This document shows, in pieces, positions 34,869 to 44,734 of a stretch of 64,000 nt of DNA. The notes beneath the pieces are model-generated. The model saw nothing but the letters and a program-made list of their open reading frames with translations. It searched no databases and was not told the DNA's origin. How positions within the stretch are numbered: position 1 is the stretch's first letter; each line of letters starts with the position of its first letter. The translations under genes and the position numbers were made by a program. The stretch is from the NCBI GenBank assembly GCA_028284185.1, contig JANQSG010000017.1, positions 248,001 through 312,000 on the forward strand, written 5' to 3'. This DNA is from Kangiella sp. (GTDB lineage Bacteria > Pseudomonadota > Gammaproteobacteria > Enterobacterales > Kangiellaceae).

Positions 34869-37298
34869 TTATTTCAAATTTTCTTCAAACAAATAATAAA
34901 TACGTTTGTATTCATCCAACCAACTTGACGGCTCTTTAAAGCCATGAGGTTCGATTGGATAAATAGCCGTTTCAAAATACCGAGTTTTTTCAAGCTCAAT
35001 TAAGCGTTGCACCAAACGCACCGTATCCTTAAAAAATACATTATCATCCACCATACCATGAGCAATCAGTAATGGCTTGTTTAAACCTTCGGCGAATTCA
35101 ATTGGCGAGCTGCGCTCAAATGCGATTGGATCCACTTCAGGTGTGTTTAAAATATTCGAAGTATAACCATGATTATAATGCGCCCAATCGGTGACCGGCC
35201 TTAACGAGGCACCAGCAGCAAAAGCATCAGGTTCGGTGAACAACGCCATAAAGGTTAAAAAACCACCGTAAGAACCACCATAGATCCCCACTTTGCTACG
35301 CTCTACATGAGCGTTTTGCGCCAACCAATCGGCACCATCACGCAAATCCACTACTTCAGGCGTTCCCATTTGACGGTAAATCGCCGTACGCCAGTCGCGG
35401 CCATAACCTTTTGATGCCCGATAATCCATATCCAGAACCAGATACCCCTGTTGAGTTAAGAAAGTGTGGAACATAAATTCACGGAAATAACCCGACCAGC
35501 CTTGATGAGCATTTTGTAAATAACCCGCACCATGAATAAAAATTACCGCTGGATATTTCTCAGCACGCGCAGCATCAAAATCTTTTGGTTTATAGAGTCT
35601 GGCGTAAATTGGCTGATCCACTTGACTCGAAGGAACTTCTATAAACTCCGGCTGTACCCAATCGAAAGATTTAAACTTGTCAGAAACGGTATTAGTTAAT
35701 TTAGTAGGTGCCTGCTCGCCAGCCAGATCAAACCGGAAAAGTTCGTTAGGCTTGGTCGCTTCAGAATGAGTTATTAATAATTGCGTTGCATCATCAGACA
35801 ATTTAAAACTATTTAAACCACCCAAATTGGTCACAGCTTCACTTTTTCTGGTTGTTAAATCAACTCGATAAACTTCGTAAATGCCCGGATGCTTTTTATT
35901 GGCACGATAATATAAATATTGACCATCATTGGCTTCACGCACATTATTGACGATAAAACGGCCTTTGGTTAAGGCGTTAACTTTACGCCCTTGGGTTAAA
36001 TACAAATGGCTAAAACCCGTTTCCTCAGATGTATAGTAAAGGGTTTTATTATCATTAAGCCAACCAAAATCGTTAAAATCCCAGTCATTCACCCAAGCTT
36101 CATCTCGCAAATGATGCATGGTTTTTAACGCTTTATTGTTCACTCCAAGACTGACAATCCAGCGATCCTTGTTATCATCAGAATACAGCATAATGGCGAC
36201 TTTAGAGCTATCGTCCGTCCAGGAAACACCTCGATTGGGAATCCAGTCAAATACCGCCACGCCGCGATTACCCTGATGCGGCTTATAGTCTTGACCATTT
36301 CGCTTAGCGGTTGCACGCTTAATATCCGCCATCGGATCTTCATTAATAGTCGGTAAACCTGAATAATCCAGTTGATGCTTTTTATGGCTCATCAGATCCA
36401 GCAAATATAAAGTTTCGTTTCGCGGTTTATAGGTTCCAACCAGCGAACGTACTTTTTCATTTTTGACATAACCATCTTTGGTTACAAAACGTGGCATATT
36501 ATCCGATTTACCCAATGACTTAACTTTTGGATAGGTGCCCACTAAAAGATAGCGACCATTTGGCGACAAGCTAACAGTATGAATTTCTTTTTTATTGCCT
36601 AAATACCAACTTTGGGGTGCATCCAGATCCGACTCTTGTGCAATCTTGTTATTACGCTCACGGGCCACTGTATTCTGTTGTTGCTGCTTTTTAATGTAAT
36701 CAAAATAGCGACTTTGTTGTTTATCCAGATAGCTCTTATTTTTTTCTTTATCAGGATCATCTGTCAACTTGATATCTGCTAATTGACTAATCAGCCCTGA
36801 GTTTAAATTAATTGCATACAGCGCATTACCCTGACGATAAGCCACTGTATTGCTACCAATAAACTGTGGTCGTCCTTCGTTAGTATTGGTGCGAGTTAAT
36901 TGACGCACATCACCCGTTGATAAGTACTTGACCCACAAATCACCACGATTGTTAAAAGCCTTCAAATTACCATCCGGGCTTAAAACTCCATTACTATTAT
37001 CCAATGTAAAAAGCTCTTGATCCTCAACTTTTCGCTGCTGCTTGGTGGCTAAGTCAATTTGCCAAACCTGCTGCTGATTCGAACCGCTTATCTTTTGACT
37101 ATAAAAAACTGACTTACCATCGTCGCTAAAATAAGCAGAATGGGGCGCATTACCCATCCAGTCGGGATCGGCCATTACCTGCTCTAAAGTCAAAGCTTTC
37201 GCTGAATTATCGGCAGCATAAGCCGTTAATGCAGGAATTGTCAGTGCCATGCTCATAATACTTATTGCGGATATTTTTCTGGTTAATGTCTTTTTCAT
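34869..37298 (-). CDS. Secreted S9 family prolyl oligopeptidase / DPP IV-like peptidase
   Basis: An 809-residue precursor with a signal peptide (MKKTLTRKISAISIMSMALTIP..., cleavage after AYA at about 27), a beta-propeller (about 45-570) and an alpha/beta-hydrolase domain (about 575-809). The catalytic triad is visible: Ser in GGSYGGF, Asp in HGMVDDNVFF, and His in EPHGFKEP. It releases short peptides, often cutting after proline, in the periplasm or outside. The GTG at 37322 in the same frame is less likely than the ATG at 37298. It diverges from an M28 peptidase, so the two probably serve peptide feeding together. Confidence 0.88.
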   Translation of the reverse strand: MKKTLTRKISAISIMSMALTIPALTAYAADNSAKALTLEQVMADPDWMGNAPHSAYFSDDGKSVFYSQKISGSNQQQVWQIDLATKQQRKVEDQELFTLDNSNGVLSPDGNLKAFNNRGDLWVKYLSTGDVRQLTRTNTNEGRPQFIGSNTVAYRQGNALYAINLNSGLISQLADIKLTDDPDKEKNKSYLDKQQSRYFDYIKKQQQQNTVARERNNKIAQESDLDAPQSWYLGNKKEIHTVSLSPNGRYLLVGTYPKVKSLGKSDNMPRFVTKDGYVKNEKVRSLVGTYKPRNETLYLLDLMSHKKHQLDYSGLPTINEDPMADIKRATAKRNGQDYKPHQGNRGVAVFDWIPNRGVSWTDDSSKVAIMLYSDDNKDRWIVSLGVNNKALKTMHHLRDEAWVNDWDFNDFGWLNDNKTLYYTSEETGFSHLYLTQGRKVNALTKGRFIVNNVREANDGQYLYYRANKKHPGIYEVYRVDLTTRKSEAVTNLGGLNSFKLSDDATQLLITHSEATKPNELFRFDLAGEQAPTKLTNTVSDKFKSFDWVQPEFIEVPSSQVDQPIYARLYKPKDFDAARAEKYPAVIFIHGAGYLQNAHQGWSGYFREFMFHTFLTQQGYLVLDMDYRASKGYGRDWRTAIYRQMGTPEVVDLRDGADWLAQNAHVERSKVGIYGGSYGGFLTFMALFTEPDAFAAGASLRPVTDWAHYNHGYTSNILNTPEVDPIAFERSSPIEFAEGLNKPLLIAHGMVDDNVFFKDTVRLVQRLIELEKTRYFETAIYPIEPHGFKEPSSWLDEYKRIYYLFEENLK

Positions 37299-37513
37299 AA
37301 GGCTGGGGTTCCTTGGGCTCACTTAATGAAGGCGATAGTCTAAGGGGTTAAATAAACACTTAGCTTACTAAGCACCTTAATCTTGTCAAGCCCGAATCTT
37401 AGGCTGAAACGATTGCTTACAATCGTTTGAGATCTGCCGCTCTCCTCAGTAAGATAAGCCTTTGCGATTAACCCAATTAACATTCACCCAATAACTAGTC
37501 AGTCGAGTCAATT

Positions 37514-39235
37514 ATGTCGAAGAAATTTAGATATACCAGTCTTGCTTTGGTTTTGAGTTCAAGTTTGCTAGTAGCTTGTAATCAAAGTGATAAAACCGCA
37601 GAAAAACAAGAATCTGCGGTAGAAACCAGCAAAGCCGTTGCGCAACCCTCTGAAAAAAACGAACTCAAAAGTAATTTTGAGCAAGTTTATAGCGCATTCA
37701 ATCAAGATTTTTACAAGGAAAATGTCAAAATCCTGTCCTCTGATGATTTTACTGGTCGTGAACCCGCCACTGAAGGCGGTAAAAAAACCACCGATTTCAT
37801 CGTAAAAGAATTTCAGGCCGCAGGCCTAAAACCGGGTAATGGTGATAGCTATTTACAACAAGTACCATTGATCAGCATTGAAGCCGATCCCAACATGGTT
37901 TTGACTTTAGGTGATGAAAGTCTGAAATACTTTGATGAATTTGTTGCTGGCACCAGTAAATCGGTAGCAAAAACAGAACTTAAGGATTCTGAGCTGGTCT
38001 TTGTCGGTTATGGCGTAGTTGCTCCGGAATACGACTGGAATGATTACGAAGGGATCGACATGAAAGGCAAGACTGCGGTAATTTTAGTCAATGATCCTGG
38101 TTTTCTGACTGAAGATCCTGAGCTATTCCAGGGTCGCACCATGACTTATTATGGCCGTTGGACTTATAAATATGAAGAAGCAGGTCGTCAGGGCGCTGCT
38201 GGAGCCATTATTGTACACGATACAGCGCCTGCTTCTTATGGCTGGGGAGTGGTCTCTAACAGCTGGTCTGGCGCCCAATATCAACTGGCCAAGGCGGGTG
38301 ACGATCCCAAGCCTGAAGTTGAGGCCTGGATCACTCTGGATAAAGCCAAAGCTTTATTTAAACGCGCAGGTTTGAATTTTGAACAGGAACAAGCCAAAGC
38401 TTTAACGCGTGATTTTAAACCCGTTGAACTTAACCAAACCGCTTCAGTAGCCTTTACCAATGGCATTAAGCATTCTGAATCAGCCAATGTTATTGCTACC
38501 CTTCCGGGCACAGAAACTCCAGAAGAACATGTGGTTTATATGGGCCACTGGGATCATTTAGGACTGAAAGCGCATTTTGAGGGTGACCAGATTTTTAATG
38601 GCGCCATTGATAATGCTACAGGTATCGCTGGCATTATCAGCATCGCTAATGCTTTTAACACTTTAAACATTAAACCTAAACGCTCAATAACTTTTATGGC
38701 AATTACGGCTGAAGAACAAGGCTTATTGGGCTCTAAATATTATGCGGCGAATCCTACGGTCGAAACAAAGAATATTATCGGTGCTTTTAATATCGACAGC
38801 ATGAATGTTAGTGGCCGGGTGAAAGATTTAACCGTAGTGGGTTTTGGTAAATCCGAGCTGGAACAATACATCACTAAAGCGGCAAAGCGTCAAGGCCGTG
38901 TGACCAAAGTAGAAGCCGATCCGAGTCGTGGTGGCTATTACCGCTCTGATCACTTCAGCCTGGCCAAAAAAGGAGTTCCGGCTATTTTCGCTGGCGGCGG
39001 CTCTGAAATTGATGATGATGAAGATAAAGTGCGTGCAGAAAAGTTTAATAAGATGCGCAGTAAATGTTATCACCAGCTGTGTGATGAATATCAGGAAGAC
39101 TGGGCTTGGGAAGCTGCGCTGGAAGACGTCAAAGTACTGTTCGAAGCAGGCTATCATTTAAGCATGGATGGTAAATACCCAAATTGGTATAAGGGCACTG
39201 AATTTAAAGCGATTCGCGATAAGGATCGCCAGTAA
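37514..39235 (+). CDS. M28 family metallopeptidase lipoprotein
   Basis: A 573-residue precursor with a lipobox (LLVAC, Cys22), an M28 catalytic domain split by a PA-like insert (about 150-310), and the two-zinc ligand set: H345 and D347 (GHWDHLG), D366 (DNATG), E400/E401 (AEEQG), D428 (NIDSMN) and a late His in RSDHFSL. An aminopeptidase anchored in the outer membrane is expected. It stands alone with a terminator behind it, divergent from the S9 peptidase. Confidence 0.9.
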   Translation: MSKKFRYTSLALVLSSSLLVACNQSDKTAEKQESAVETSKAVAQPSEKNELKSNFEQVYSAFNQDFYKENVKILSSDDFTGREPATEGGKKTTDFIVKEFQAAGLKPGNGDSYLQQVPLISIEADPNMVLTLGDESLKYFDEFVAGTSKSVAKTELKDSELVFVGYGVVAPEYDWNDYEGIDMKGKTAVILVNDPGFLTEDPELFQGRTMTYYGRWTYKYEEAGRQGAAGAIIVHDTAPASYGWGVVSNSWSGAQYQLAKAGDDPKPEVEAWITLDKAKALFKRAGLNFEQEQAKALTRDFKPVELNQTASVAFTNGIKHSESANVIATLPGTETPEEHVVYMGHWDHLGLKAHFEGDQIFNGAIDNATGIAGIISIANAFNTLNIKPKRSITFMAITAEEQGLLGSKYYAANPTVETKNIIGAFNIDSMNVSGRVKDLTVVGFGKSELEQYITKAAKRQGRVTKVEADPSRGGYYRSDHFSLAKKGVPAIFAGGGSEIDDDEDKVRAEKFNKMRSKCYHQLCDEYQEDWAWEAALEDVKVLFEAGYHLSMDGKYPNWYKGTEFKAIRDKDRQ

Positions 39236-39254
39236 AATTTAATCGCCTTTAATA

Positions 39255-39286
39255 AAAAGCAGCGTTCAATAGCGCTGCTTTTTTTA
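39255..39286 (+). terminator. Intrinsic terminator of the M28 peptidase gene
   Basis: AAAAGCAGCG (39255-39264), an 8-base loop, CGCTGCTTTT (39273-39282) and further T bases. Confidence 0.9.
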
Positions 39287-39380
39287 TGCTTATAAACTTA
39301 TAAGCTGCTATTTCTGGTAGAGTGACTTTATTGACTTCGATTGGAGCATTAGGATAGTCTGACATCAGGAGGATGTTTCG

Positions 39381-41048
39381 ATGAACGAAGGTATATTCAT
39401 CAGAAGCGCGATGACACTTTGTTTAATGGCTTTTAGTTATTTGGCAAATTCATCACAACCATACGAAATCCATCAATTGCCTTTTTCATTTGAAGGGCAA
39501 TGGCAAGCCTGCGTTTATAAAGACAATAAAATACAAGCCGAGTGCTCTGCGCATCAAGTTCCTGAAAATATTGAAAACAGTTTTAGTAATCATAATGGAC
39601 TTATTATTTATAGAGTTCAATTTTGGGTTGCTGATCATATATCCAAACAATCACTAGGATTTTATATAAAATCGTTACGCGATAGTGATGAGTTTTATAT
39701 TAATGGTATTCTGGTTGCTAAGACTGGAAAGCTTCCACCTGATTTCGAAAAAGCAACACTGTACTCCCGCTACTATTTTATTCCCAATCACTTATTAAAA
39801 CCAAATGAACTAAATAACATTGAAATCAAAATTTTTAATCATGCCCGCTTCGGCGGCATTGTTGATTTAGCGCCTATTTTGGATACCGCCGAAAATACTT
39901 CCCATCAGTTACTAAAGAAAAATGGCAGCATTATGCTGTACATAGGTATTTTCCTTATTATCTTTACCATTCAGATATTTTATTATGTAGCGAAAAGAAG
40001 CCAAAAAGAACATCTGTATTTCGCCCTTTTTAGTTTATGCAATGCTTTTTATCTCTATACTTTTTCACATTATGCTCTGGCTTCTGGCTTTAATTTAAAT
40101 ATATTTTTCAGACTTAATATCTTTTTATTTGCGGTATTGACGATTTTATTTTGTTTGTTCATCCATGAATTTTTTCGCTATAAACGCAGAATACTGATTA
40201 ACTCTACCCTTACAGTGCTTACTGTAACTGGTATTACTCAGTTATTTTTCATACCGCTGGACTGGAGCTATTATCAAGTTACTCTCATCTACTTGATCAG
40301 CTTTTTTATTTTAGCACCTTTTTATATCTATCTATTCTATCGCTCTATAAGGCAAAATATTCCTTATGCAAAAATTATGGCACTGGTTTCACTATTGCAT
40401 ATTTTTGCTGCGCTAACCGATATGTTGACGGATTTGCAAATATTTCCAACTCTTTTTTCAGGAATTGCCGGGCTGATTTCACCTATCACATTAATGATTC
40501 TATTTGTCACCATAAGTCTGATTTTAACGCATAGGCACTGGCGCTATTACCGCCATGCAACTTATGATTATTTAACCGATGCTTTAAGACGCTCTGCCTT
40601 TTATGAGCGATTGACAGAGGAAATTCCTCGCAGCCAAAGACTGAAACAACCGCTGTTAGTGGCCTTGCTGGACATAGATAATTTTAAGGATATCAATGAT
40701 AGCCAGACTCACGTTGGTGGCGATCAGGTACTTAGAGAGGTGGTACAACGGATCAGAAACGAATTAAGAGAGTTTGATCTACTGGCCCGTTATGGTGGCG
40801 ATGAATTCTGCCTTGCCGCTATTGTTGCTGATACCCAGGATGCCGTCAGATTATTAAAACGCGTGCAAACCCAGGTGGAGTCATCACCCATTAACTTAAA
40901 TGGCGGTGCACAAATATCTGCCAGCGTTACCATCGGCGCCTATGTTTCTGTCCCCGATACAAATTTATCCCCCGAGGCATTAATTGCGCAAGCCGATCAA
41001 ATATTGATTAAAGGAAAAGTTAAACAAAAAGGTAAAATCCATATTTAA
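39381..41048 (+). CDS. Diguanylate cyclase with 7TMR-DISM sensor
   Basis: A 555-residue inner-membrane protein: signal/N-terminus (about 1-25), an extracellular carbohydrate-binding-like domain (DISMED2, about 30-170), seven membrane helices (about 180-380), and a GGDEF domain (about 390-553). The active site is intact (GGDEF 472-476), and the inhibitory site RxxD is present as REFD at 463-466, five residues before it. It should make c-di-GMP with product feedback, in contrast to the inactive FimX-like protein in the same window. Ribosome site AGGAGG precedes the ATG. Confidence 0.92.
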   Translation: MNEGIFIRSAMTLCLMAFSYLANSSQPYEIHQLPFSFEGQWQACVYKDNKIQAECSAHQVPENIENSFSNHNGLIIYRVQFWVADHISKQSLGFYIKSLRDSDEFYINGILVAKTGKLPPDFEKATLYSRYYFIPNHLLKPNELNNIEIKIFNHARFGGIVDLAPILDTAENTSHQLLKKNGSIMLYIGIFLIIFTIQIFYYVAKRSQKEHLYFALFSLCNAFYLYTFSHYALASGFNLNIFFRLNIFLFAVLTILFCLFIHEFFRYKRRILINSTLTVLTVTGITQLFFIPLDWSYYQVTLIYLISFFILAPFYIYLFYRSIRQNIPYAKIMALVSLLHIFAALTDMLTDLQIFPTLFSGIAGLISPITLMILFVTISLILTHRHWRYYRHATYDYLTDALRRSAFYERLTEEIPRSQRLKQPLLVALLDIDNFKDINDSQTHVGGDQVLREVVQRIRNELREFDLLARYGGDEFCLAAIVADTQDAVRLLKRVQTQVESSPINLNGGAQISASVTIGAYVSVPDTNLSPEALIAQADQILIKGKVKQKGKIHI

Positions 41049-41054
41049 AAAAGC

Positions 41055-41846
41055 CTAAGTAACCTTAGCTTTTCGGATCATGCGCGCAAAAAGTTTTGGA
41101 AAAAAGCGCTTTAGATAAACCGCATAGGTTTCCTTGCCACCAACATAAGCTTCGTCTTTTCCAGCTAAGTAGGCTTTTATAATAGCTTTGGCACAAAGGC
41201 TTGGTTCCATACCATTTGCTTGTGCATCGTCCATACTGTTTTGTTCGGTTCCATCAGCCAATAAAGCTTTATAAGTTAAATTGGTTTTAATAAAACCCGG
41301 GTAGACAGTGGTGAATTGCAATCCAGTGTCATGCAATTCGGCTCTTAAGCTATCCATATAAACAGTAATTGCATGTTTAGAGGCGGCATAAGCCGATCTT
41401 AAGGGCGTAGTAAACTTTCCAACCAAACTGCTAACGGTAATTACACCACCAGAAGCTCTCTCAATCAGGTGCGGCAATAGGGCTTGGGTTAAGGCAACAG
41501 TACCAAAATAATTCACTTCCATAATACGTCTATGGATCGCCATTGAGCTGTCTAAAATTAAAGCTCTTTGGCTTAAACCAGCATTATTAATTAACAGATC
41601 AATTTGCCCGGACTTTTCAATTTGTTGTTTAATCAAGGTTTCAAAATCTGCATTTTTTGCCAGATCCAACGCTACTATGCGATGAATTTTTGAATTAACA
41701 CACTGATCTTTAACCCGGATTAACTCATCCTCTCGACGAGCCGATAAGATGAGTTGAGCGCCCTGCGCTGCCAGTTCATAAGCCAGCGCTTCACCAATGC
41801 CAGATGAGGCACCAGTTAGCCAAACGGTTTTGTTTTGCAAACTCAT
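41055..41846 (-). CDS. Short-chain dehydrogenase/reductase
   Basis: A 263-residue classical SDR: cofactor motif TGASSGIG at about 12-19, NNAG, catalytic Ser in TVSSLVGKF, YAASK with the catalytic Tyr and Lys, and YPGFIKTNL. A basic C-terminal end (KRFFPKLFARMIRKAKV) may associate with the membrane, as in SDRs of lipid metabolism. Substrate unknown. Start chosen at the ATG 41846 (two codons inside the longest frame, which uses TTG). Convergent with the diguanylate cyclase gene, six bases apart. Confidence 0.85.
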   Translation of the reverse strand: MSLQNKTVWLTGASSGIGEALAYELAAQGAQLILSARREDELIRVKDQCVNSKIHRIVALDLAKNADFETLIKQQIEKSGQIDLLINNAGLSQRALILDSSMAIHRRIMEVNYFGTVALTQALLPHLIERASGGVITVSSLVGKFTTPLRSAYAASKHAITVYMDSLRAELHDTGLQFTTVYPGFIKTNLTYKALLADGTEQNSMDDAQANGMEPSLCAKAIIKAYLAGKDEAYVGGKETYAVYLKRFFPKLFARMIRKAKVT

Positions 41847-41983
41847 GATCAATAGTTTTTATAGATAAAGCTAATTTATAACCTAAATCCATAGCTCCGA
41901 CCACTATTAATTTCTTTCATAAAGGCCCCTGTGCATGATATAAAAGTGCCACTTTTAGTAACAAGAATAATAAGGTCTGTTGT

Positions 41984-43273
41984 ATGTCTGACAAAATTTT
42001 CCAGGATGCTTTGGCGCGGGTACGTAAAATTGGTGAAAGCGCCAACGTCAATCGCGAAGTGATTGAGTCCTTAATGCACCCCATGCGTACCATGACCGCT
42101 TCATTGCCTGTGCGCATGGATGATGGCTCGACTCAATACTTTACCGGCTATCGTTGCCGTTATAACAATGCTTTGGGGCCAACCAAAGGCGGTATCCGTT
42201 TTCATCCCGATGTGAATCAGGCGGAAGTACAGGCCCTGGCATTATGGATGACCATTAAGTGTGCCGTTGTCGGTTTGCCTTATGGCGGCGGTAAAGGCGG
42301 TGTTACGATTGATCCCAAAAAGCTATCACGCATGGAATTAGAACGTCTATCTCGCTCTTACGTGCGCCAGATGGCAGATGTGATCAGTCCAGAACGCGAT
42401 ATTCCAGCACCGGATGTTTATACCAATGAACGCATTATGGGCTGGATGATGGATGAATATGAAGCCATCACCCGCAGAAAAGCTCCTGGTGTTATTACTG
42501 GTAAACCGATTCGCCTGGGCGGTAGCCTGGGGCGTGATGATGCCACTGGACGCGGTGCCTATCTGTGTATCCTGGAACTGGAAAAGAAACATGGCTGGAA
42601 TCCAGCAGATATAACGGTTGCGGTACAGGGCTTTGGTAATGGCGGTTATCATGCGGTTCGTCTGTTACATGAACGCGGTTATAAAATTGTGGCGATTAGT
42701 GACTCTAAAGGGGGAATCTATTCTGAAAGTGGCTTTGATGTGCCAAGTATTTACGAAGAAAAACAGCGCTCCCGTCAGGTACGGGCGGTTTATTGCAATC
42801 ATTCTGTTTGTGAGCAGGTAGAACACCAAGTCATTAGCAATGAAGAATTATTAAAACTTGATGTGGATATTTTGATTCCAGCGGCGTTGGACGGGGTTAT
42901 CGGCAGACATAACATTGAGCAAATCAAAGCTAATTATATCGTGGAAGTTGCTAATGGCCCGGTATTATCCGACGTTGATGACATCCTGCATGAAAAAGGT
43001 ATTCATGTGATCCCTGACGTTTTGGCTAATGCTGGTGGCGTTACTGTGTCTTATTTTGAATGGGTACAGAATCGTTCAGGTTATGCCTGGGAGCTTGAAG
43101 ATGTGCATGAGCGTTTGGGCAAAATCATGTCTAAAGCTTTCAACGAAATTTGGGAGCTGGCTAAATCTGAAAGCCGCAGCATGCGCAATGCCGCTTATAC
43201 AGTTGCTATGCGCCGAATTGGTGAAGCCATTGAGGCTCACGGCACTCGGGATTACTTTAATTCAGAGCAATAA
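41984..43273 (+). CDS. Glu/Leu/Phe/Val-type amino-acid dehydrogenase
   Basis: A 429-residue oxidative deaminase of the glutamate dehydrogenase superfamily. Seen: GYRCRYNNALGPTKGGIRFHP, the catalytic-Lys segment GGGKGGVTIDP, the dinucleotide site VAVQGFGNGGYHAVRLL, and LANAGGVTVSYFEWVQN. Length fits NAD-type catabolic glutamate dehydrogenases. The reaction is amino acid + NAD+ to 2-oxo acid + ammonia; glutamate is the likeliest substrate but cannot be proven by eye. It may feed 2-oxoglutarate from amino-acid breakdown. Confidence 0.9.
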   Translation: MSDKIFQDALARVRKIGESANVNREVIESLMHPMRTMTASLPVRMDDGSTQYFTGYRCRYNNALGPTKGGIRFHPDVNQAEVQALALWMTIKCAVVGLPYGGGKGGVTIDPKKLSRMELERLSRSYVRQMADVISPERDIPAPDVYTNERIMGWMMDEYEAITRRKAPGVITGKPIRLGGSLGRDDATGRGAYLCILELEKKHGWNPADITVAVQGFGNGGYHAVRLLHERGYKIVAISDSKGGIYSESGFDVPSIYEEKQRSRQVRAVYCNHSVCEQVEHQVISNEELLKLDVDILIPAALDGVIGRHNIEQIKANYIVEVANGPVLSDVDDILHEKGIHVIPDVLANAGGVTVSYFEWVQNRSGYAWELEDVHERLGKIMSKAFNEIWELAKSESRSMRNAAYTVAMRRIGEAIEAHGTRDYFNSEQ

Positions 43274-43286
43274 TAAGACTTAAAAC

Positions 43287-43318
43287 AAAGGCCAGTTTAA
43301 ATCGCTGGCCTTTTTTAT
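43287..43318 (+). terminator. Intrinsic terminator of the dehydrogenase gene
   Basis: AAAGGCCAG (43287-43295), a 9-base loop, CTGGCCTTT (43305-43313) and T bases. It ends the rightward transcript ahead of the convergent regulator. Confidence 0.88.
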
Positions 43319-43341
43319 AGTTAAGTCTTTATTAATCGGTT

Positions 43342-44247
43342 TTAATAAAAAACCTCATCCTCAAAATCATCATTGACTTTGGATAACAGCCATTCACGAA
43401 AAGCTACTATCTTGGGTCTATCGTGAGAATTTTCAGGACACACCAAGTCATAGGAAAAACCACTATCCACCACTATGTCAAATGGTGCTACTAAACGGCC
43501 TGACTCGAGATCCATTTCCGATAAGACGCTATGTCCCATAGCCACTCCTTGAGCGTGTCGGGCGGCTTGCAATACCATGCCTGAATGACTAAATACGGTT
43601 CCTCGTTCTAAATCAAGCCCTTCGACATTGGCGTGCTTTAACCAGATACGCCATTCATCGGTGGAAATATCGTGCAATAAGGTATGGTTCTTTAAATCTT
43701 CGGGGCTGTTTAATGGCTTACTCTCCACCAGTTGTGGCGAACATACCGGCGTTAAATGCTCTTCAAATAAACGATCAGAAATCAAGTTGTCATAATCACC
43801 TTTGCCGTAATAAATAGCCACATCCACATCTTCTCGTACAAAATCCACTTCAATATCCGAAGCCTTGATGCGCACATCAATATCAGGGTAGAGTTCATTA
43901 AATTCCGCCAAACGGGGGACCAGCCATAAAGTCGCAAAAGTTGGAATAACGCTGACCGTTAAGGAACCAGTCGCACCTTTGGCCTTAACCTGCTCAGTGG
44001 CATTAACTAATTTTTCGAATACATCACGGATCTTTGGCCAATACAGTTGCCCTTCGTCAGTAAGCAAAAGTTTTCGATTTCTACGAATAAAAAGTTGGAC
44101 GCCCAAAAATTCTTCCAGCGCCTTGATTTGATGACTAATGGCTGCCTGAGTCACAAACAATTCCTCTGCCGCCTTAGTGAAACTTAAATGGCGCGCAGCC
44201 ACCTCAAACGCTCGCAAACTATTTAAGGGCGGTAATTTTCTTGCCAT
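43342..44247 (-). CDS. GcvA-like LysR family transcriptional regulator
   Basis: A 301-residue LysR regulator: winged-helix N-terminus (about 8-65: LNSLRAFEVAARHLSFTKAAEELFVTQAAISHQIKALE), linker, and a substrate-binding domain (about 95-295) of the GcvA/AmpR branch. GAGGAACG seven bases before the ATG at 44247 fixes the start; the frame continues 24 codons upstream without support. The target may be the divergent CtlX-like gene or the unexplained transcript between them, as LysR regulators often control a divergent neighbour. The inducer is unknown. Confidence 0.87.
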   Translation of the reverse strand: MARKLPPLNSLRAFEVAARHLSFTKAAEELFVTQAAISHQIKALEEFLGVQLFIRRNRKLLLTDEGQLYWPKIRDVFEKLVNATEQVKAKGATGSLTVSVIPTFATLWLVPRLAEFNELYPDIDVRIKASDIEVDFVREDVDVAIYYGKGDYDNLISDRLFEEHLTPVCSPQLVESKPLNSPEDLKNHTLLHDISTDEWRIWLKHANVEGLDLERGTVFSHSGMVLQAARHAQGVAMGHSVLSEMDLESGRLVAPFDIVVDSGFSYDLVCPENSHDRPKIVAFREWLLSKVNDDFEDEVFY

Positions 44248-44734
44248 AATCGTTCCTCTACTGCTACTATTGATTAGTTTTTCTAATCCAGTGCATAAAG
44301 ATAAATCGTTTGAAACCATTCAAACAACTGTATAAAATTTGCACTATATTTAAAGCGAGCGCTTGTTGAGAAAAGTTAACCTTCTGTTTTATGGTTCAAG
44401 GTTCCTGAGCAACCCCAACAAGCAAGTCAAATTTGCATTAATCCCATTTTGACAAAAGTTTGCTTTAAAAATCAAATGTTTTATTACATTTTTTAATCGA
44501 CTAAGACACTTTTTAGAAGATTTGAGAGGAATGAAGCATTTTTTAGCTTGAAAAAGGATATTCAGCCGGTTAACTCAGGTTTCTTTCATAAATTGACTCC
44601 TTTGATTAGCGAAACTGACATTATTGATATACCTACCCCCATTTGGTTTTATGCTCAGATTGCTAATAAATATGGCTTGCAACTTGCAAGCCTTTTTTTT
44701 ATCTTGCCGATACTGCTTTAGACTTTAAATTCTT
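44248..44734. other. Long intergenic region with possible small RNA, leader or small gene
   Basis: 487 bases between two divergent start codons. It holds a perfect TTGACA at 44449-44454 with a weak -10 (TCAAAT, 17 bases on), an open frame from 44497 to a stop at 44719-44721 that could start with TTG at 44548 (about 57 residues, hydrophobic end SLFFILPILL), and a hairpin followed by eight T bases at 44674-44700. These do not fit an ordinary promoter region; alternatives are discussed among the findings. Confidence 0.5.
44674..44700 (+). terminator. Terminator-like hairpin just upstream of the CtlX-like gene
   Basis: GGCTTGCAACTTGCAAGCC followed by eight T bases; the stem is seven to nine base pairs. 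No annotated rightward gene ends here, so it would end a small RNA or attenuate the transcript of the following gene 34 bases later. Confidence 0.75.

Noticed and set aside
44248..44319. Upstream extension of the GcvA-like regulator
   Set aside because: LysR family members start at MARKLPPL; that ATG has a proper ribosome site.
44449..44700. gcvB small RNA homologue
   Set aside because: Position opposite a GcvA-like gene is suggestive, but no GT-rich seed region like that of gcvB is seen.
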